Shown here piece after piece: positions 1-8,844 of a DNA stretch of 64,000 bases. How positions within the stretch are numbered: position 1 is the first letter of the stretch; each line of letters begins with the position of its first letter. A program made the translations under genes and the position numbers. The notes below the pieces were generated by a model. It saw only the letters and a list, made by a program, of their open reading frames with translations. It was not told the origin of the DNA and made no database searches. Source of the stretch: a bacterium (GTDB lineage Bacteria > Bdellovibrionota_C > UBA2361 > RFPC01); the NCBI GenBank assembly GCA_030428205.1, contig JAUIBK010000005.1, positions 1-64,000 on the forward strand, in the 5' to 3' direction.

Positions 1-2
1 GT

Positions 3-878
3 GGAGCCGAGCTTTACCATTCTCTCTTTCTCCGAGCTGCTGAGGTTCCAGCTATGGGTGTGAGTCTTTTTCTTCGAGCTTTTTGTGGTGCTTTAACCTT
101 TTGCTTCTTTCTGTTTACGAGTGAATCGCTTCCTCTCGCTGCCTTTAGCCTACTTGTTGTTTCCTTGCTCACGACACTTTTGTTTGATCACAGGAGAATT
201 GGAGCCTTGGAGGCGTCTCATCGATCATTTCACGAAACTAGCTTGAAAGCTCTTTTTTGGTTAGCACTTCCACTTGGGGTTACCGTGCTTTTTTCTTCAG
301 CTACAACCAATGTTCCTCGATATGTGCTTGAGTTTCAATTTGGTGCGAGAGAGCTTGGAGTATTCGCTGCACTCTTTGCACTTGCGAATGCGCTTTCAAG
401 GATACCTACTGCAGCAGCAACACTGCTGCGTCCCAGGTTGGCTGAAGATGTTTTGAAGGGGAAAGAGTTCTTCTTGAATCGTTCCTACCGTCTTTTTTTC
501 TTTACCCTTGCTTTCTGGGCAGTGGTCATAGGAATAAGCTCAAAGTGGGGAGAGCATTTTCTTGTGCTCTTCTATGGTCCAGAGCTTGAGCCTTATAATC
601 ATCCGTTTGTTCTCATTCTCGTTGCACACCTTTTCCTCTCTCTTTCAGGTATTGGAAACACCATGTTGCAAGCAAGGCAGATCTTCCATCTCCAGCCATT
701 TCTTTATGGTACGAACCTCTTTCTTTCAGTTTTCCTTAGTACACTACTCATTCCTCGAGGGGGGCTTCTTGGAGCTTCTTGGGTGGTTTTTGGTTATGGT
801 CTAGGTTCTCTTGCGCTCTACTTCTTTGCGTTTCTTTGGCTTTCTCGGGGTGGGGAGGGGAGATCCGCGAGCCAGTAA
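3..878 (+). CDS. Polysaccharide flippase-like membrane protein (5' partial)
   Basis: The reading frame is open to the left edge of the window before the first ATG at 54, so this is probably the C-terminal part of a longer gene. The visible 274 residues after that ATG are dominated by hydrophobic segments (about seven to eight) separated by short charged loops, a pattern typical of Wzx/MATE-type lipid-linked sugar flippases in the inner membrane. Residues around the Arg- and Glu-rich loop after TNVPRYVLE resemble the central region of that family. The proximity of three glycosyltransferases and an O-antigen ligase supports a role in exporting surface polysaccharide units. The assignment rests on overall character and context, since no catalytic motif exists in this family. 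Confidence 0.7.
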   Translation, partial: GAELYHSLFLRAAEVPAMGVSLFLRAFCGALTFCFFLFTSESLPLAAFSLLVVSLLTTLLFDHRRIGALEASHRSFHETSLKALFWLALPLGVTVLFSSATTNVPRYVLEFQFGARELGVFAALFALANALSRIPTAAATLLRPRLAEDVLKGKEFFLNRSYRLFFFTLAFWAVVIGISSKWGEHFLVLFYGPELEPYNHPFVLILVAHLFLSLSGIGNTMLQARQIFHLQPFLYGTNLFLSVFLSTLLIPRGGLLGASWVVFGYGLGSLALYFFAFLWLSRGGEGRSASQ

Positions 879-1037
879 GATAAGGAGGATTCCTTAGAAC
901 ATCGTCAAGGCTTAGGAGCTCAGCACTCTTAGGCTTTGACCTTGTCCTCGTCCTGCTCCAATGTATCGGATTGTTGCACCTGGCGCGATACGCACAGGCG
1001 CTGGAGAAGGGCGAGGAAAAGGAGTTTTGGCCTTAGC

Positions 1038-1595
1038 TCAAAAGAGATCTACCGCATCATCCATCGCCTCACAGAAAGCATCGAGATCTACCTGAGAGCC
1101 TTGAGAGAGGCTACTAAAATCCCATGTTGCAACATCAGTCCAATCACGATCTTTTCTTCGGTTTTCAAGCTTGGTCTTACAAACAAATCGGGCTCGAGCA
1201 TAGAGTGTGGTTGACGGAGGAAGGGCACTTATCTGATCATAGTTCGCTCCAAAGCTTGGGTCGAAGTGACGTTCATCACCCCGTTGTGAGTAGAGTATGC
1301 AGGCGGAGTTTTGTCGGCCCTCTTTGGTGAGAAGAGCTTCTTCGCTCTCTGCGAGAAAGACCACGAGGCGGCATCCTAGACGTTTTAGTTTCCTTTTGGG
1401 TCTGCTGGTGAAACTTGTCGTACCACCCCAATAGCTGTTGAATTCATTTTCGTAGGTGAACTCTCCGAGTGAAGCATCCGTAATAATCTTTGCTCTTTTT
1501 TGTGTAGCGCGCGATTCACTCGTAGCATTTCCAGCAAAAAAAATGAGGACGAAGGGAAGAGTGAGTAGATAGGTAAAAAAGCGTGTGTTAGCCAT
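1038..1595 (-). CDS. Hypothetical exported protein
   Basis: The 185-residue product begins with a classical signal peptide (a hydrophobic run at residues 7-22 ending near GNATSES), so export to the periplasm or beyond is likely. The mature part is basic around residues 65-75 and contains four cysteines (in LGCRL, SACIL, FVCKT and AFCEA) that could form two disulfides. I do not recognise a family. It is transcribed alone, facing the partial flippase gene, with 159 bases between the two convergent ends and no clear terminator there. Confidence 0.6.
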   Translation of the reverse strand: MANTRFFTYLLTLPFVLIFFAGNATSESRATQKRAKIITDASLGEFTYENEFNSYWGGTTSFTSRPKRKLKRLGCRLVVFLAESEEALLTKEGRQNSACILYSQRGDERHFDPSFGANYDQISALPPSTTLYARARFVCKTKLENRRKDRDWTDVATWDFSSLSQGSQVDLDAFCEAMDDAVDLF

Positions 1596-1668
1596 ATACT
1601 TGAGTTCTCTACATTATATCAGATTACAGCTGTCTATCGTCACAATTGAGCAGATGAGAGAGTATTAT

Positions 1669-1696
1669 TTGACAACTATCTCATACGTGTAATATG
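1669..1696 (+). promoter_or_regulatory. Possible sigma70 promoter
   Basis: A perfect TTGACA lies at 1669-1674, and a weak -10 (TAATAT or AATATG) lies about 15-16 bases downstream. It sits some 50 bases ahead of the deoxyribosyltransferase start and inside the AT-rich divergent intergenic region. The spacing is slightly short, so the call is tentative. Confidence 0.4.
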
Positions 1697-1742
1697 AAAA
1701 CACAGTTCTATTGACGTTTTGGGGTTTGTTGCTGGAGGACTT

Positions 1743-2552
1743 ATGACCGATCTCGATACCGGGAGTACACCTGTTTCTGGGCGTGACTTTAATTTGAGTG
1801 AAATTCCACTAAAACCACTTGTAGATGCCGCTCGAGCGCCTTCCTTAGCAGGGAGGCCTCTTGATAAGGATTTTTATTATCATGCTGGTGGACTCTTTCG
1901 AAATGATGAACTAATGGGAAACGTCTATCTCGCAGGAGCTCTCCAACAGCTTTCTGGTGGACGCATAACCCCTGACCTTCCTCAAATGAAAGAAGCAAAT
2001 ACAGACCCTGAGCTTCGCTCGGTAGAGCTTATTCGTGCCAAGGATCTTCACGGTATTCTCTTGGATGATATGGCCCTGTTTATGTTTGAAGGAACTGACC
2101 TTGATGATGGAATGCTTGTTGAGCTTGGGCTCGCCAAAGCTCTAGGAATGCCAAGTGTTGTTGTGCGTACTGACTTTCGAGACGCGGGGGATGCGGGTAT
2201 TGGACATGACTGGAACCTCATGTGTGATGATTGGCCTGCTCACCGTATTGTTTCTCGGGTGTCAATGGATGATTTTGCGAAAGCGGTTGAGAACGCCGAG
2301 GCTCCAACTGATGTGTCTGTTCGAAATTCAATGTATGAGGCACTTGGAAAGGAAGTTGTGGCAGCATTTGAAGAGTTAAGAGGTTTACCTCCGGTTCTCT
2401 CTGGAACAAGAGAGCAACTAGATTTTTACTTTCGTCAGCTCCTTAAAACCTACGACGGTTCTGGACATCTTCTGAAGCTTATCGATGACGAGCTTCTCGC
2501 TCAAGTTATTGAGAGAAAAGCGGCCAAAGGCCTTATTACGATTGAGGAGTAG
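1743..2552 (+). CDS. Nucleoside 2-deoxyribosyltransferase family protein
   Basis: The 269-residue protein carries hallmarks of the nucleoside 2-deoxyribosyltransferase fold: an N-terminal HAGGLFRNDELMGNVYLAGAL segment resembling the substrate loop, and the acidic FEGTDLDDGMLVELGLA stretch that matches the D-G-T-D-x-D-D-G-x-x-x-E-x-G signature containing the catalytic glutamate. Such enzymes exchange or hydrolyse bases on deoxyribonucleosides. An upstream in-frame TTG exists at 1719, but the ATG at 1743 is preceded by GGAGGA at 1734-1739 and is chosen. The stop is five bases before the ribokinase start, so the two are very probably co-transcribed and act together in handling (deoxy)ribose from nucleosides. 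Confidence 0.75.
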   Translation: MTDLDTGSTPVSGRDFNLSEIPLKPLVDAARAPSLAGRPLDKDFYYHAGGLFRNDELMGNVYLAGALQQLSGGRITPDLPQMKEANTDPELRSVELIRAKDLHGILLDDMALFMFEGTDLDDGMLVELGLAKALGMPSVVVRTDFRDAGDAGIGHDWNLMCDDWPAHRIVSRVSMDDFAKAVENAEAPTDVSVRNSMYEALGKEVVAAFEELRGLPPVLSGTREQLDFYFRQLLKTYDGSGHLLKLIDDELLAQVIERKAAKGLITIEE

Positions 2553-2557
2553 GAACG

Positions 2558-3577
2558 ATGCCAGCCCAAGGACCTGAAGTAGTCGTAGTTGGAAGTTATA
2601 TTCAAGATCAGGCTATGCGTATGGCAAACTTGCCTGCACCTGGAGTGACTCAAATTGGCTCTGAACTCACTCTTGGATGTGGAGGAAAAGGGTTTAACCA
2701 AGCCGTTGCCTCTCAACGCCAAGGTGTTCCCTCGCTCTTCGTTGGAGCGGTTGGCAATGATAGTCAGGCCCAAGATATGCGAGCATTTGCTGAGAACGAG
2801 CGGCTTTTGGTTGCCCTCGAATCAATAGCGGGAGTTCCTACTGGTGTTGCTCAAATTCAGGTTGCTCAAGAGAGTGGACAGAATCAGATTGCCGTATATC
2901 TTGGAGCAAACGATAAACTCTCGCAGAAACACATTGATCAGCAAACAGCAAGCATCTCTACTGCCGATATCCTCGTTGTTCAACTTGAGGCAAATCTTGA
3001 TGCTGTTCGACGTGCACTCGAAGTGGCTCGTCATAGTGGAGTAACGACGGTCCTGAATCCTGCTCCGATTAATAATGCGCTTACCCCCGAGATACTCGAT
3101 CTTGTGGATATTCTTATTCCAAATGAGAGTGAGTTCTCGTTTCTTGCAAGTAAGTTATTCGGAAAAACTCTTGAGGGTGAGTATTGGAATGAAAAAAGAG
3201 AGGATCTTCTCGCCCTCTGTCATGAATGTAATATTCCAAGTATTGTTCTGACGCTTGGTGAGTTCGGCTCTTTTGTGGTACATAATCGCGGCGCTTCTGC
3301 ATTCGATAACCGTGCTGGTAATGCCAAAACTCAGTACACGATTCTTGATGAGCGTGATACCTATCGAGTCGAAAGATGTCAGGTCGATGCTGTAGACACC
3401 ACTGGCGCCGGGGATGCTTTTTGTGGCGGTTTTGCCGCAGCTTTTGTCAGGCACCGTGGAGATTTTTACAGGGCAATCGAACGTGCGAATGTCGTGGCTG
3501 GACTTGCTGTGACACAGCATGGAACAGCTCCTGCAATGCCTTCAAAAGAGGCGGTTGATAGATTCCTTGCTTCTTAA
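2558..3577 (+). CDS. rbsK: Ribokinase (PfkB family)
   Basis: The 339-residue protein has the two PfkB signatures: an N-terminal GCGGKGFNQAVA segment (residues about 44-55), which binds the sugar, and the C-terminal DTTGAGDAFCGGF motif with the catalytic aspartate and anion hole. It would phosphorylate ribose (or deoxyribose) at O5 using ATP in the cytoplasm. The N-terminal VVGSYIQD start and the GGKG-N motif favour ribokinase over fructokinase. A roughly 30-residue insertion around positions 255-270 (ending near TQYTILDERDTYRVE) is longer than usual. It is directly downstream of the deoxyribosyltransferase gene. Its 3' end overlaps the convergent gene by four bases. Confidence 0.85.
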   Translation: MPAQGPEVVVVGSYIQDQAMRMANLPAPGVTQIGSELTLGCGGKGFNQAVASQRQGVPSLFVGAVGNDSQAQDMRAFAENERLLVALESIAGVPTGVAQIQVAQESGQNQIAVYLGANDKLSQKHIDQQTASISTADILVVQLEANLDAVRRALEVARHSGVTTVLNPAPINNALTPEILDLVDILIPNESEFSFLASKLFGKTLEGEYWNEKREDLLALCHECNIPSIVLTLGEFGSFVVHNRGASAFDNRAGNAKTQYTILDERDTYRVERCQVDAVDTTGAGDAFCGGFAAAFVRHRGDFYRAIERANVVAGLAVTQHGTAPAMPSKEAVDRFLAS

Positions 3578-4338
3578 GGTGAAGAGAACATCTCTTTTGG
3601 CGAGTGTTTCAGGAGAGGTTTTTGGTCCTTGATCGTTTCCGAGGGAGCTTCTTCTGTCACAAGGGTGTCGACAACAGGAGCTATCTGTTTGGCTACTTCG
3701 TCTGGATCACGATCTATAAACTCTCCTTTGCGATTGAGAAAGAGCCAGAAAGCATCAATTCCGTCAAGCAAGACGGTGCCTTCAGCCGTATTGAAGACCC
3801 AGGTCGGAGAACGTTCAATGTCAAGATCTCGTGGCATCGAGAGATAGGGTGCCATCTGTCCTTGGAGAGCGATAAGCGCAAGTGACTGAGGAGAGAAGTA
3901 GAGGCCCGACATGAGGGGGTTTTCTTTTCCGGGAACAAACATTCCTATAGCGGCTACTTGAGAAACAATGAGATCAAACGTTGAGGCTATGTGAACGAGG
4001 TTCCCAACGTGTTTTGAAAAGTGGGCTCTGTCTCGTGCATTTATAATAACCCCAATTGATTTTATTGGAATACCTGGTTCATCAAGATAAGAAAATTCCT
4101 GAGCATCTTTTGTGTTTGTTTGTTCTTGAGGAGGTATCGTTACTGAGAGGGCGAGTGGATTTGTGGTCTTTTTTCTATCAATTTTCTTTTGTACCTTTGG
4201 TGGGGCTAGGTCTTTCTTTGTATTCATTCCCTTTGTAACAAAATCTCCCCCGAAGAGATCTTTTGGTTTCTTCGGAGATTGAGCGTTTAAGCTTAGGGGA
4301 AGAAGAAGGATAAGTATTGTACAAAGAATGTGTTTCAT
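3574..4338 (-). CDS. Hypothetical exported protein, last gene of three-gene operon (TrbC/TraW-like?)
   Basis: From the ATG at 4338 the product is 254 residues, with a clear signal peptide (MKHILCTILILLLPLSLNA). A longer frame extends upstream but would overlap the previous gene and bury the signal peptide. The central part has a thioredoxin-like flavour, and SPTWVFNTAEGTVLLDG followed by NRKGEF is reminiscent of the C-terminal region of F-type conjugation proteins TrbC/TraW. That resemblance is by eye only. The start codon is one base after the stop of the 704-residue gene, showing translational coupling. Function unknown. Confidence 0.6.
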   Translation of the reverse strand: MKHILCTILILLLPLSLNAQSPKKPKDLFGGDFVTKGMNTKKDLAPPKVQKKIDRKKTTNPLALSVTIPPQEQTNTKDAQEFSYLDEPGIPIKSIGVIINARDRAHFSKHVGNLVHIASTFDLIVSQVAAIGMFVPGKENPLMSGLYFSPQSLALIALQGQMAPYLSMPRDLDIERSPTWVFNTAEGTVLLDGIDAFWLFLNRKGEFIDRDPDEVAKQIAPVVDTLVTEEAPSETIKDQKPLLKHSPKEMFSSP

Positions 4339-4339
4339 A

Positions 4340-6454
4340 TCATCGCAACCGAAGTGATTCTCCGCCTCCAACTTGAGGAAAGTAACTCGGAAGGAGCCGA
4401 AAGACTCCTGGGCCAAATTCGAAAAGATCCCACTTCTCTTCCCCTACAAACCCATAGCACCCGGAGAACATGGTGAAAACTTCAAGAGTTGCTTCACTAT
4501 GATTTCCAATGGTTTTTGTGGTTTTTCTATTCGTTTCCGGAAAATTCCAAGGTTTTCTGCCGCCTGCTGCTTGAAGGTCTTCAAAAAGATCGCAACGTTG
4601 AGCAGCAAAATCCAATAGGCCACCTCCGCTGTCATGACCCATATCGTGAGTGAGGGCATCGTTGATCTCATCAGGACCTGGAATGTTACGAGGAGCGAGA
4701 TCGAGAATCCCTATTCCAGGGATGTTGATTCCGCCAATATCAATGCCATCTTCTCCGGGAAGAATGTGAAAACGATCTTTGGTGAGATCAAAGCTTACGG
4801 CCTGGGTACTACCTGGAGTGTATTTCGAATGGTATTGATTATATGCCTTAACGAACGTCTGGAAAAAGTAATCAGAGGTAGCAGGGCGCGTTTTTGCTGT
4901 GAGTGGAAAGACCTCACCGACGTCACGCAGACAGTCCATATCTTGAAAGTTGGTCTGGCCAGAGATTCCTAATGGTTCCCAAGCTTCTTTACACTCTCCG
5001 TTCTCCTCGGGGCAAATTCCGAGCAAGAGATCTTCTGGAGTTCGCCCAGCCGTTATATTCATGCGAGCGCATTTCTCTGGCATTTTGAGGTGAGCATCTT
5101 CGTCAGCTTCATATAACGAGGTGTTATGAGGGTTGCTGTAGCTCATCCAGTAGCTCAGTTTTACACCATACTTAGGGTCGCTCGAGCTTCCTCCTGGGCT
5201 AGGATCGATCGTATCCGTTTGATAGCTCGGTTGGCCCTCGACTCCATTGTTCGTGGGCCATTGGTGTGGGTAATAGTGTCCTTTTGCGTGAGAGTCCTGA
5301 ACAACAAGGTCTGCTCCGAAGAAACGAGCAAAACCACGATTGTTCATTCCGCGGATCATAGAGAAAGTCTCGAGGCTGTTGGGATCAAGTGAGAGATTGT
5401 AAATGGGATCGTCATTTGGGAGTGCATCATAGTCCCAAAATTGAGGTTTATAGAAGAGATCCCAGAGAGTTTCGGAGCCAAAAATAGAGCGTTTCATGTG
5501 CTTGAGTGACTGTTGAAGCTGGACAAGTGGGAGCGGAGAGAGACCAGGGGCGGTCGCTTCTGCTAAGTGGGTTCGAAGTTCAGGAAGGTGTTGTAGCAGT
5601 ACGTCAAAGTAGTCAAGGTAGCGACTGGCAAAAGGTTGTCGGCTCATGTTGAGTTTGTGAGTTGGGAAAAGATAGTCGACAACATGAGCCGCTTTTGCTT
5701 TGAGCTGAAAGGGGCAGCATGTCGGGCCCAAAATGAAATCAAGGTCGAGGCAAAAGCCAGCAGCAAGTCCCCATGTTCCATATCGAAATGGTTGGTATTC
5801 TTTTGTTTGAAAACATGTATGCCTTACGCAACAGCTCCAGCCGCAGGGTATCAAGCAACACTGTCCGGGTATAAAACCAGCAATCTGATTAAAAATAGCG
5901 ATGTAAGGCTGCAAGGGGGCGAGCAGCGCATCAAGCGCTAATCCAGGTATAGTAGGGTGATCAGGAAGAAAATATGAAGCTCTCGGAAATCCGTAATAAG
6001 AGACAGGGGGGGTGTGAAGAGCACCGTATGTGTGTAGGTGTGTTTTTGGAAAGTCAATACGATTACACTGAGCTGTTTGAGCAGCAAAATCTGTCCAGTC
6101 AATTTTCCGCATTTCAGTTTGTCCACCGCCCCACCAGCTGTTGAGGGTGTAGACGGGAATAGATGGATCCGTGGGGCCATCGTACGGGTTTAAGTCTGTC
6201 AGAAGGTAGTGATCAATCTCAAACATGGCGTCAGGATAGATATTGCCGAGGTGCCACTTGCCTGGATCGGTACCACTGGCCCAGTTCTCAATATTTGATT
6301 CAACGTGAGGTTCGAGAGAGTTTTCGACGTAGGGTTCAAGTGCATCTATAAGTGGTTCCGTGACAGTTGTACTCAAATCATCAGTTGTCTGTGCCAACAA
6401 TAACGTTGGAGAGATGAAGCAGAGGAACAAGAATCCAAATACGGAATTTCTCAT
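4340..6454 (-). CDS. Large cysteine-rich exported protein of unknown function
   Basis: The chosen ATG at 6454 opens with a signal peptide (MRNSVFGFLFLCFISPTLLLAQ), giving 704 residues. AAAGGAG lies about 11 bases upstream. The N-terminal third contains a dense cysteine cluster (CCLIPCGWSCC, then further single and paired Cys through GPTCCPF), suggesting multiple disulfides and an extracytoplasmic location. Several Trp/Gly-rich stretches (NSWWGGG, DMGHDSGGG) occur. I recognise no catalytic family. It is the middle gene of a tightly packed operon of three exported proteins; F-type conjugation TraU is also cysteine-rich and sits between TraW and TrbC, but I cannot align the motifs, so this is only a hint. 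Confidence 0.65.
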   Translation of the reverse strand: MRNSVFGFLFLCFISPTLLLAQTTDDLSTTVTEPLIDALEPYVENSLEPHVESNIENWASGTDPGKWHLGNIYPDAMFEIDHYLLTDLNPYDGPTDPSIPVYTLNSWWGGGQTEMRKIDWTDFAAQTAQCNRIDFPKTHLHTYGALHTPPVSYYGFPRASYFLPDHPTIPGLALDALLAPLQPYIAIFNQIAGFIPGQCCLIPCGWSCCVRHTCFQTKEYQPFRYGTWGLAAGFCLDLDFILGPTCCPFQLKAKAAHVVDYLFPTHKLNMSRQPFASRYLDYFDVLLQHLPELRTHLAEATAPGLSPLPLVQLQQSLKHMKRSIFGSETLWDLFYKPQFWDYDALPNDDPIYNLSLDPNSLETFSMIRGMNNRGFARFFGADLVVQDSHAKGHYYPHQWPTNNGVEGQPSYQTDTIDPSPGGSSSDPKYGVKLSYWMSYSNPHNTSLYEADEDAHLKMPEKCARMNITAGRTPEDLLLGICPEENGECKEAWEPLGISGQTNFQDMDCLRDVGEVFPLTAKTRPATSDYFFQTFVKAYNQYHSKYTPGSTQAVSFDLTKDRFHILPGEDGIDIGGINIPGIGILDLAPRNIPGPDEINDALTHDMGHDSGGGLLDFAAQRCDLFEDLQAAGGRKPWNFPETNRKTTKTIGNHSEATLEVFTMFSGCYGFVGEEKWDLFEFGPGVFRLLPSYFPQVGGGESLRLR

Positions 6455-6456
6455 AA

Positions 6457-7422
6457 TTAGAAAAACTCCTTTAGCTTTCTTTGTACATTCGGGTGGATCT
6501 CCCATTTCTCAGTTTCGGGATTAAAGCGTTCTAGAGCATCTTCACCGTATCTTCGTTCAACGACTGATTTTGTTACACGTAGTCGAAAAGGCAGGCATTC
6601 GACGTCGTTCTCGGAAGCGACAAACGAAGAAGTCATTCCTGGCATCTGTGAATAGTATTCAACCTGGGTAGAGAGCCCGAAGAGTTCTTCAGGGCCAGTA
6701 AGAAGGTTTTTCATCTGTGGGGCAGATTCTTGAAGAAAGAGAACATCAAAGAGAACCTCAGAAGAGTCAATGTCCTCGTCAATAATGAGAGGGTGGTTGT
6801 CACTATTTTTGATGGTAACGGTCCTATCTTCAGAGCAAACGGGAAGCGTTCTTGGAGTGGCGAGCTTCATAAATTGATTGCTGCGGTGCTCTTGAGTTTT
6901 TGAGGGGGCTTTACGCTTCTGTAGATTTGATTTGAGCTTTCTTTGAGCTTCGACTATTCCTTCAAGGATAGCTTTACGCTCTTCCGGAGTCGGAGCAATT
7001 GGCTTGAGCTCATCTTCTGAGGGAAAAAGAACCCCTTTTCCAAAACGGTAATGCTTGTAGATGCCAGGCTTGACCTTGATTTTTGCTTTCTCTCTACCAA
7101 TTTTAGTTCCCTTCTTATAGTTCACGATCAGATCGTGAAAACGCTCCGTAATTTTCGATTGGGCAGGGATTCCAAATTTAGAGGCGATAAGAGCTGCGAC
7201 CTGTTCCGTGGTGATGTCCCCACCTTCTGCGAGATTGGGTTCTTCAGCTTTCTGCCACAGTTCTGGTGGAGGGGTTGGTTCTCCTTCGGGATGATAGACG
7301 AGATCGTCAGTATCGTGAACTTCTCCCTCGGAAGGGGTCGGGCGTGGAATGGGGAGTGCTTTGCTCACAGATGTGTGAGAGAGGGTTATGAAGAGAATTG
7401 CTACCAGATATGAGAATTTCAT
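6457..7422 (-). CDS. Hypothetical exported protein, first gene of three-gene operon
   Basis: The 321-residue product starts with a signal peptide (MKFSYLVAILFITLSHTSVSKA) followed by a proline-rich linker (PIPRPTPSEGE, EPTPPPELW). The middle is lysine-rich, and the C-terminal half is mixed alpha/beta in appearance with two cysteines. No known family is recognised. Its stop lies two bases from the start of the 704-residue gene, so the three genes down to 3574 form one unit. It begins after a 223-base region that should contain the operon promoter. Confidence 0.6.
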   Translation of the reverse strand: MKFSYLVAILFITLSHTSVSKALPIPRPTPSEGEVHDTDDLVYHPEGEPTPPPELWQKAEEPNLAEGGDITTEQVAALIASKFGIPAQSKITERFHDLIVNYKKGTKIGREKAKIKVKPGIYKHYRFGKGVLFPSEDELKPIAPTPEERKAILEGIVEAQRKLKSNLQKRKAPSKTQEHRSNQFMKLATPRTLPVCSEDRTVTIKNSDNHPLIIDEDIDSSEVLFDVLFLQESAPQMKNLLTGPEELFGLSTQVEYYSQMPGMTSSFVASENDVECLPFRLRVTKSVVERRYGEDALERFNPETEKWEIHPNVQRKLKEFF

Positions 7423-7645
7423 ATTACAAGCACAGAGAACCGATCCAGTAAAAACCTACTTGGGATAATGTTCGTGGAGTTCGTAGAGCACCGTACCATG
7501 ACGCATATGAGCGTACCTCAAAAGGTGAGCATGAGGGAAGTTGAGAACTGGCTCGTGAGAAAAAAAGACGAGAGTGGCCTCCCTCGTTGTGATAAAGAAC
7601 GCTAAAAACCCCTAACTATTGTTATGCGAGAGAAAGAATGAAGTG

Positions 7646-8806
7646 TTACATAAAGTGCTTTGAAAGGAGGACGCCGAATGCTCGGGATACTTCAGCAGAG
7701 AGGGTATGATCTTGAGCGTAAGAGTACGCATTATCTGTGAGTCTTTGGCGGTATTGTGGGTCGTTGACCAGTTTTTGAATCGCTACAGCTATTGCGTGTG
7801 GTGTTCGGGGAGGAACAAGGATTCCATTTTGCTGATCGGAAATAATGTCAGGAACGCTCCCTGCGTTAGAAACACCAATGGGTACGATACCAAAGGACAT
7901 CGCTTCGGGGAGGACTTTCGGGCTTCCTTCTGAAAGAGAGGGAAGAATAAGTACATCACTACTCGCGTAGAGTTGCTCAAGCGTATTGAGATCGTCAATT
8001 TTTCCATGCCACGAAATGAGATGAGAGATGCTTTTGTCGTTTGCACGTTTCATGCAAGAAGTCTTATGCTTTCCGTCTCCTACAACAGAAAGTTGAATGT
8101 CAGGAAGCGTTTCTTGTAGCAAGGCTACAGCATCAAGAAGATCTTCGAGTCGCTTTTGTGGCTCAATTCGTCCAACGTACAGGAGTCGCTTTCCGTCTCG
8201 TATTCGGTCGATTGGCGTTATCTTTTCATGAGTAGTTGAAAAGTAGGGAATGGTATTGGGGAGGGAAAGATCCCGTCCGAGCGCGGTTCCGGCGCTTATT
8301 ATCGGTGCTTGAAGGAGCAGCGATCGCTCATACTGAGAGAGCTTGTTTGCGAGAAAAGGTACGAGTGGGTAAGGGTAACTCGCACAGAGAGACTGTTTCC
8401 AGTTACCAGAGAGATAGAAAGAAACCGGAATCGAAGAAGCAAGGAGGCTCGGTGTGAGAGATAGAGGGAGAACTGCCGGGAGTCGAATCTGAAAAAGTGA
8501 AGTATGAAGTGATTCGCAAAGAGATAAAATTCTGTTGGCAATCTTTTTTTTCTGAAATAATCCAGACAGCCTTCCAGTCATCGATTTGTTGTATTCTGGA
8601 ATGCTCGAAAAAGAGGTGTCGAGCTCTTGGGAATGGTGAGCAGAAATTGGTGAGGAGTGGAGCGACGGGCCAACATAGTGGAGTGTTGAGACGTATTTTC
8701 GATAGGCTCTGAGTATGGCATTGAACGAACGATCGACGGTATGATTACCCGAAGCTGAGATAAAGACCTCACCAACAATTGTAAGATTTACATTATGAAC
8801 CTTCAT
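7646..8806 (-). CDS. Glycosyltransferase family 4
   Basis: The 386-residue protein has the GT-B fold pattern of group 1 glycosyltransferases. A C-terminal nucleotide-binding half begins near KRLLYVGRIEPQKRLEDLLDA, and the EX7E motif appears as SEGSPKVLPEAMSFG, where the two glutamates contact the nucleotide-sugar donor. The variable N-terminal half gives no donor or acceptor specificity. It acts at the cytoplasmic face of the inner membrane on a lipid-linked or LPS acceptor. It is divergent from the next glycosyltransferase, separated by only 38 bases that must hold both promoters. Confidence 0.85.
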   Translation of the reverse strand: MKVHNVNLTIVGEVFISASGNHTVDRSFNAILRAYRKYVSTLHYVGPSLHSSPISAHHSQELDTSFSSIPEYNKSMTGRLSGLFQKKKIANRILSLCESLHTSLFQIRLPAVLPLSLTPSLLASSIPVSFYLSGNWKQSLCASYPYPLVPFLANKLSQYERSLLLQAPIISAGTALGRDLSLPNTIPYFSTTHEKITPIDRIRDGKRLLYVGRIEPQKRLEDLLDAVALLQETLPDIQLSVVGDGKHKTSCMKRANDKSISHLISWHGKIDDLNTLEQLYASSDVLILPSLSEGSPKVLPEAMSFGIVPIGVSNAGSVPDIISDQQNGILVPPRTPHAIAVAIQKLVNDPQYRQRLTDNAYSYAQDHTLSAEVSRAFGVLLSKHFM

Positions 8807-8844
8807 AAGACATATTGTGAATTGAAGTTAAGGAACTAGCAAGC

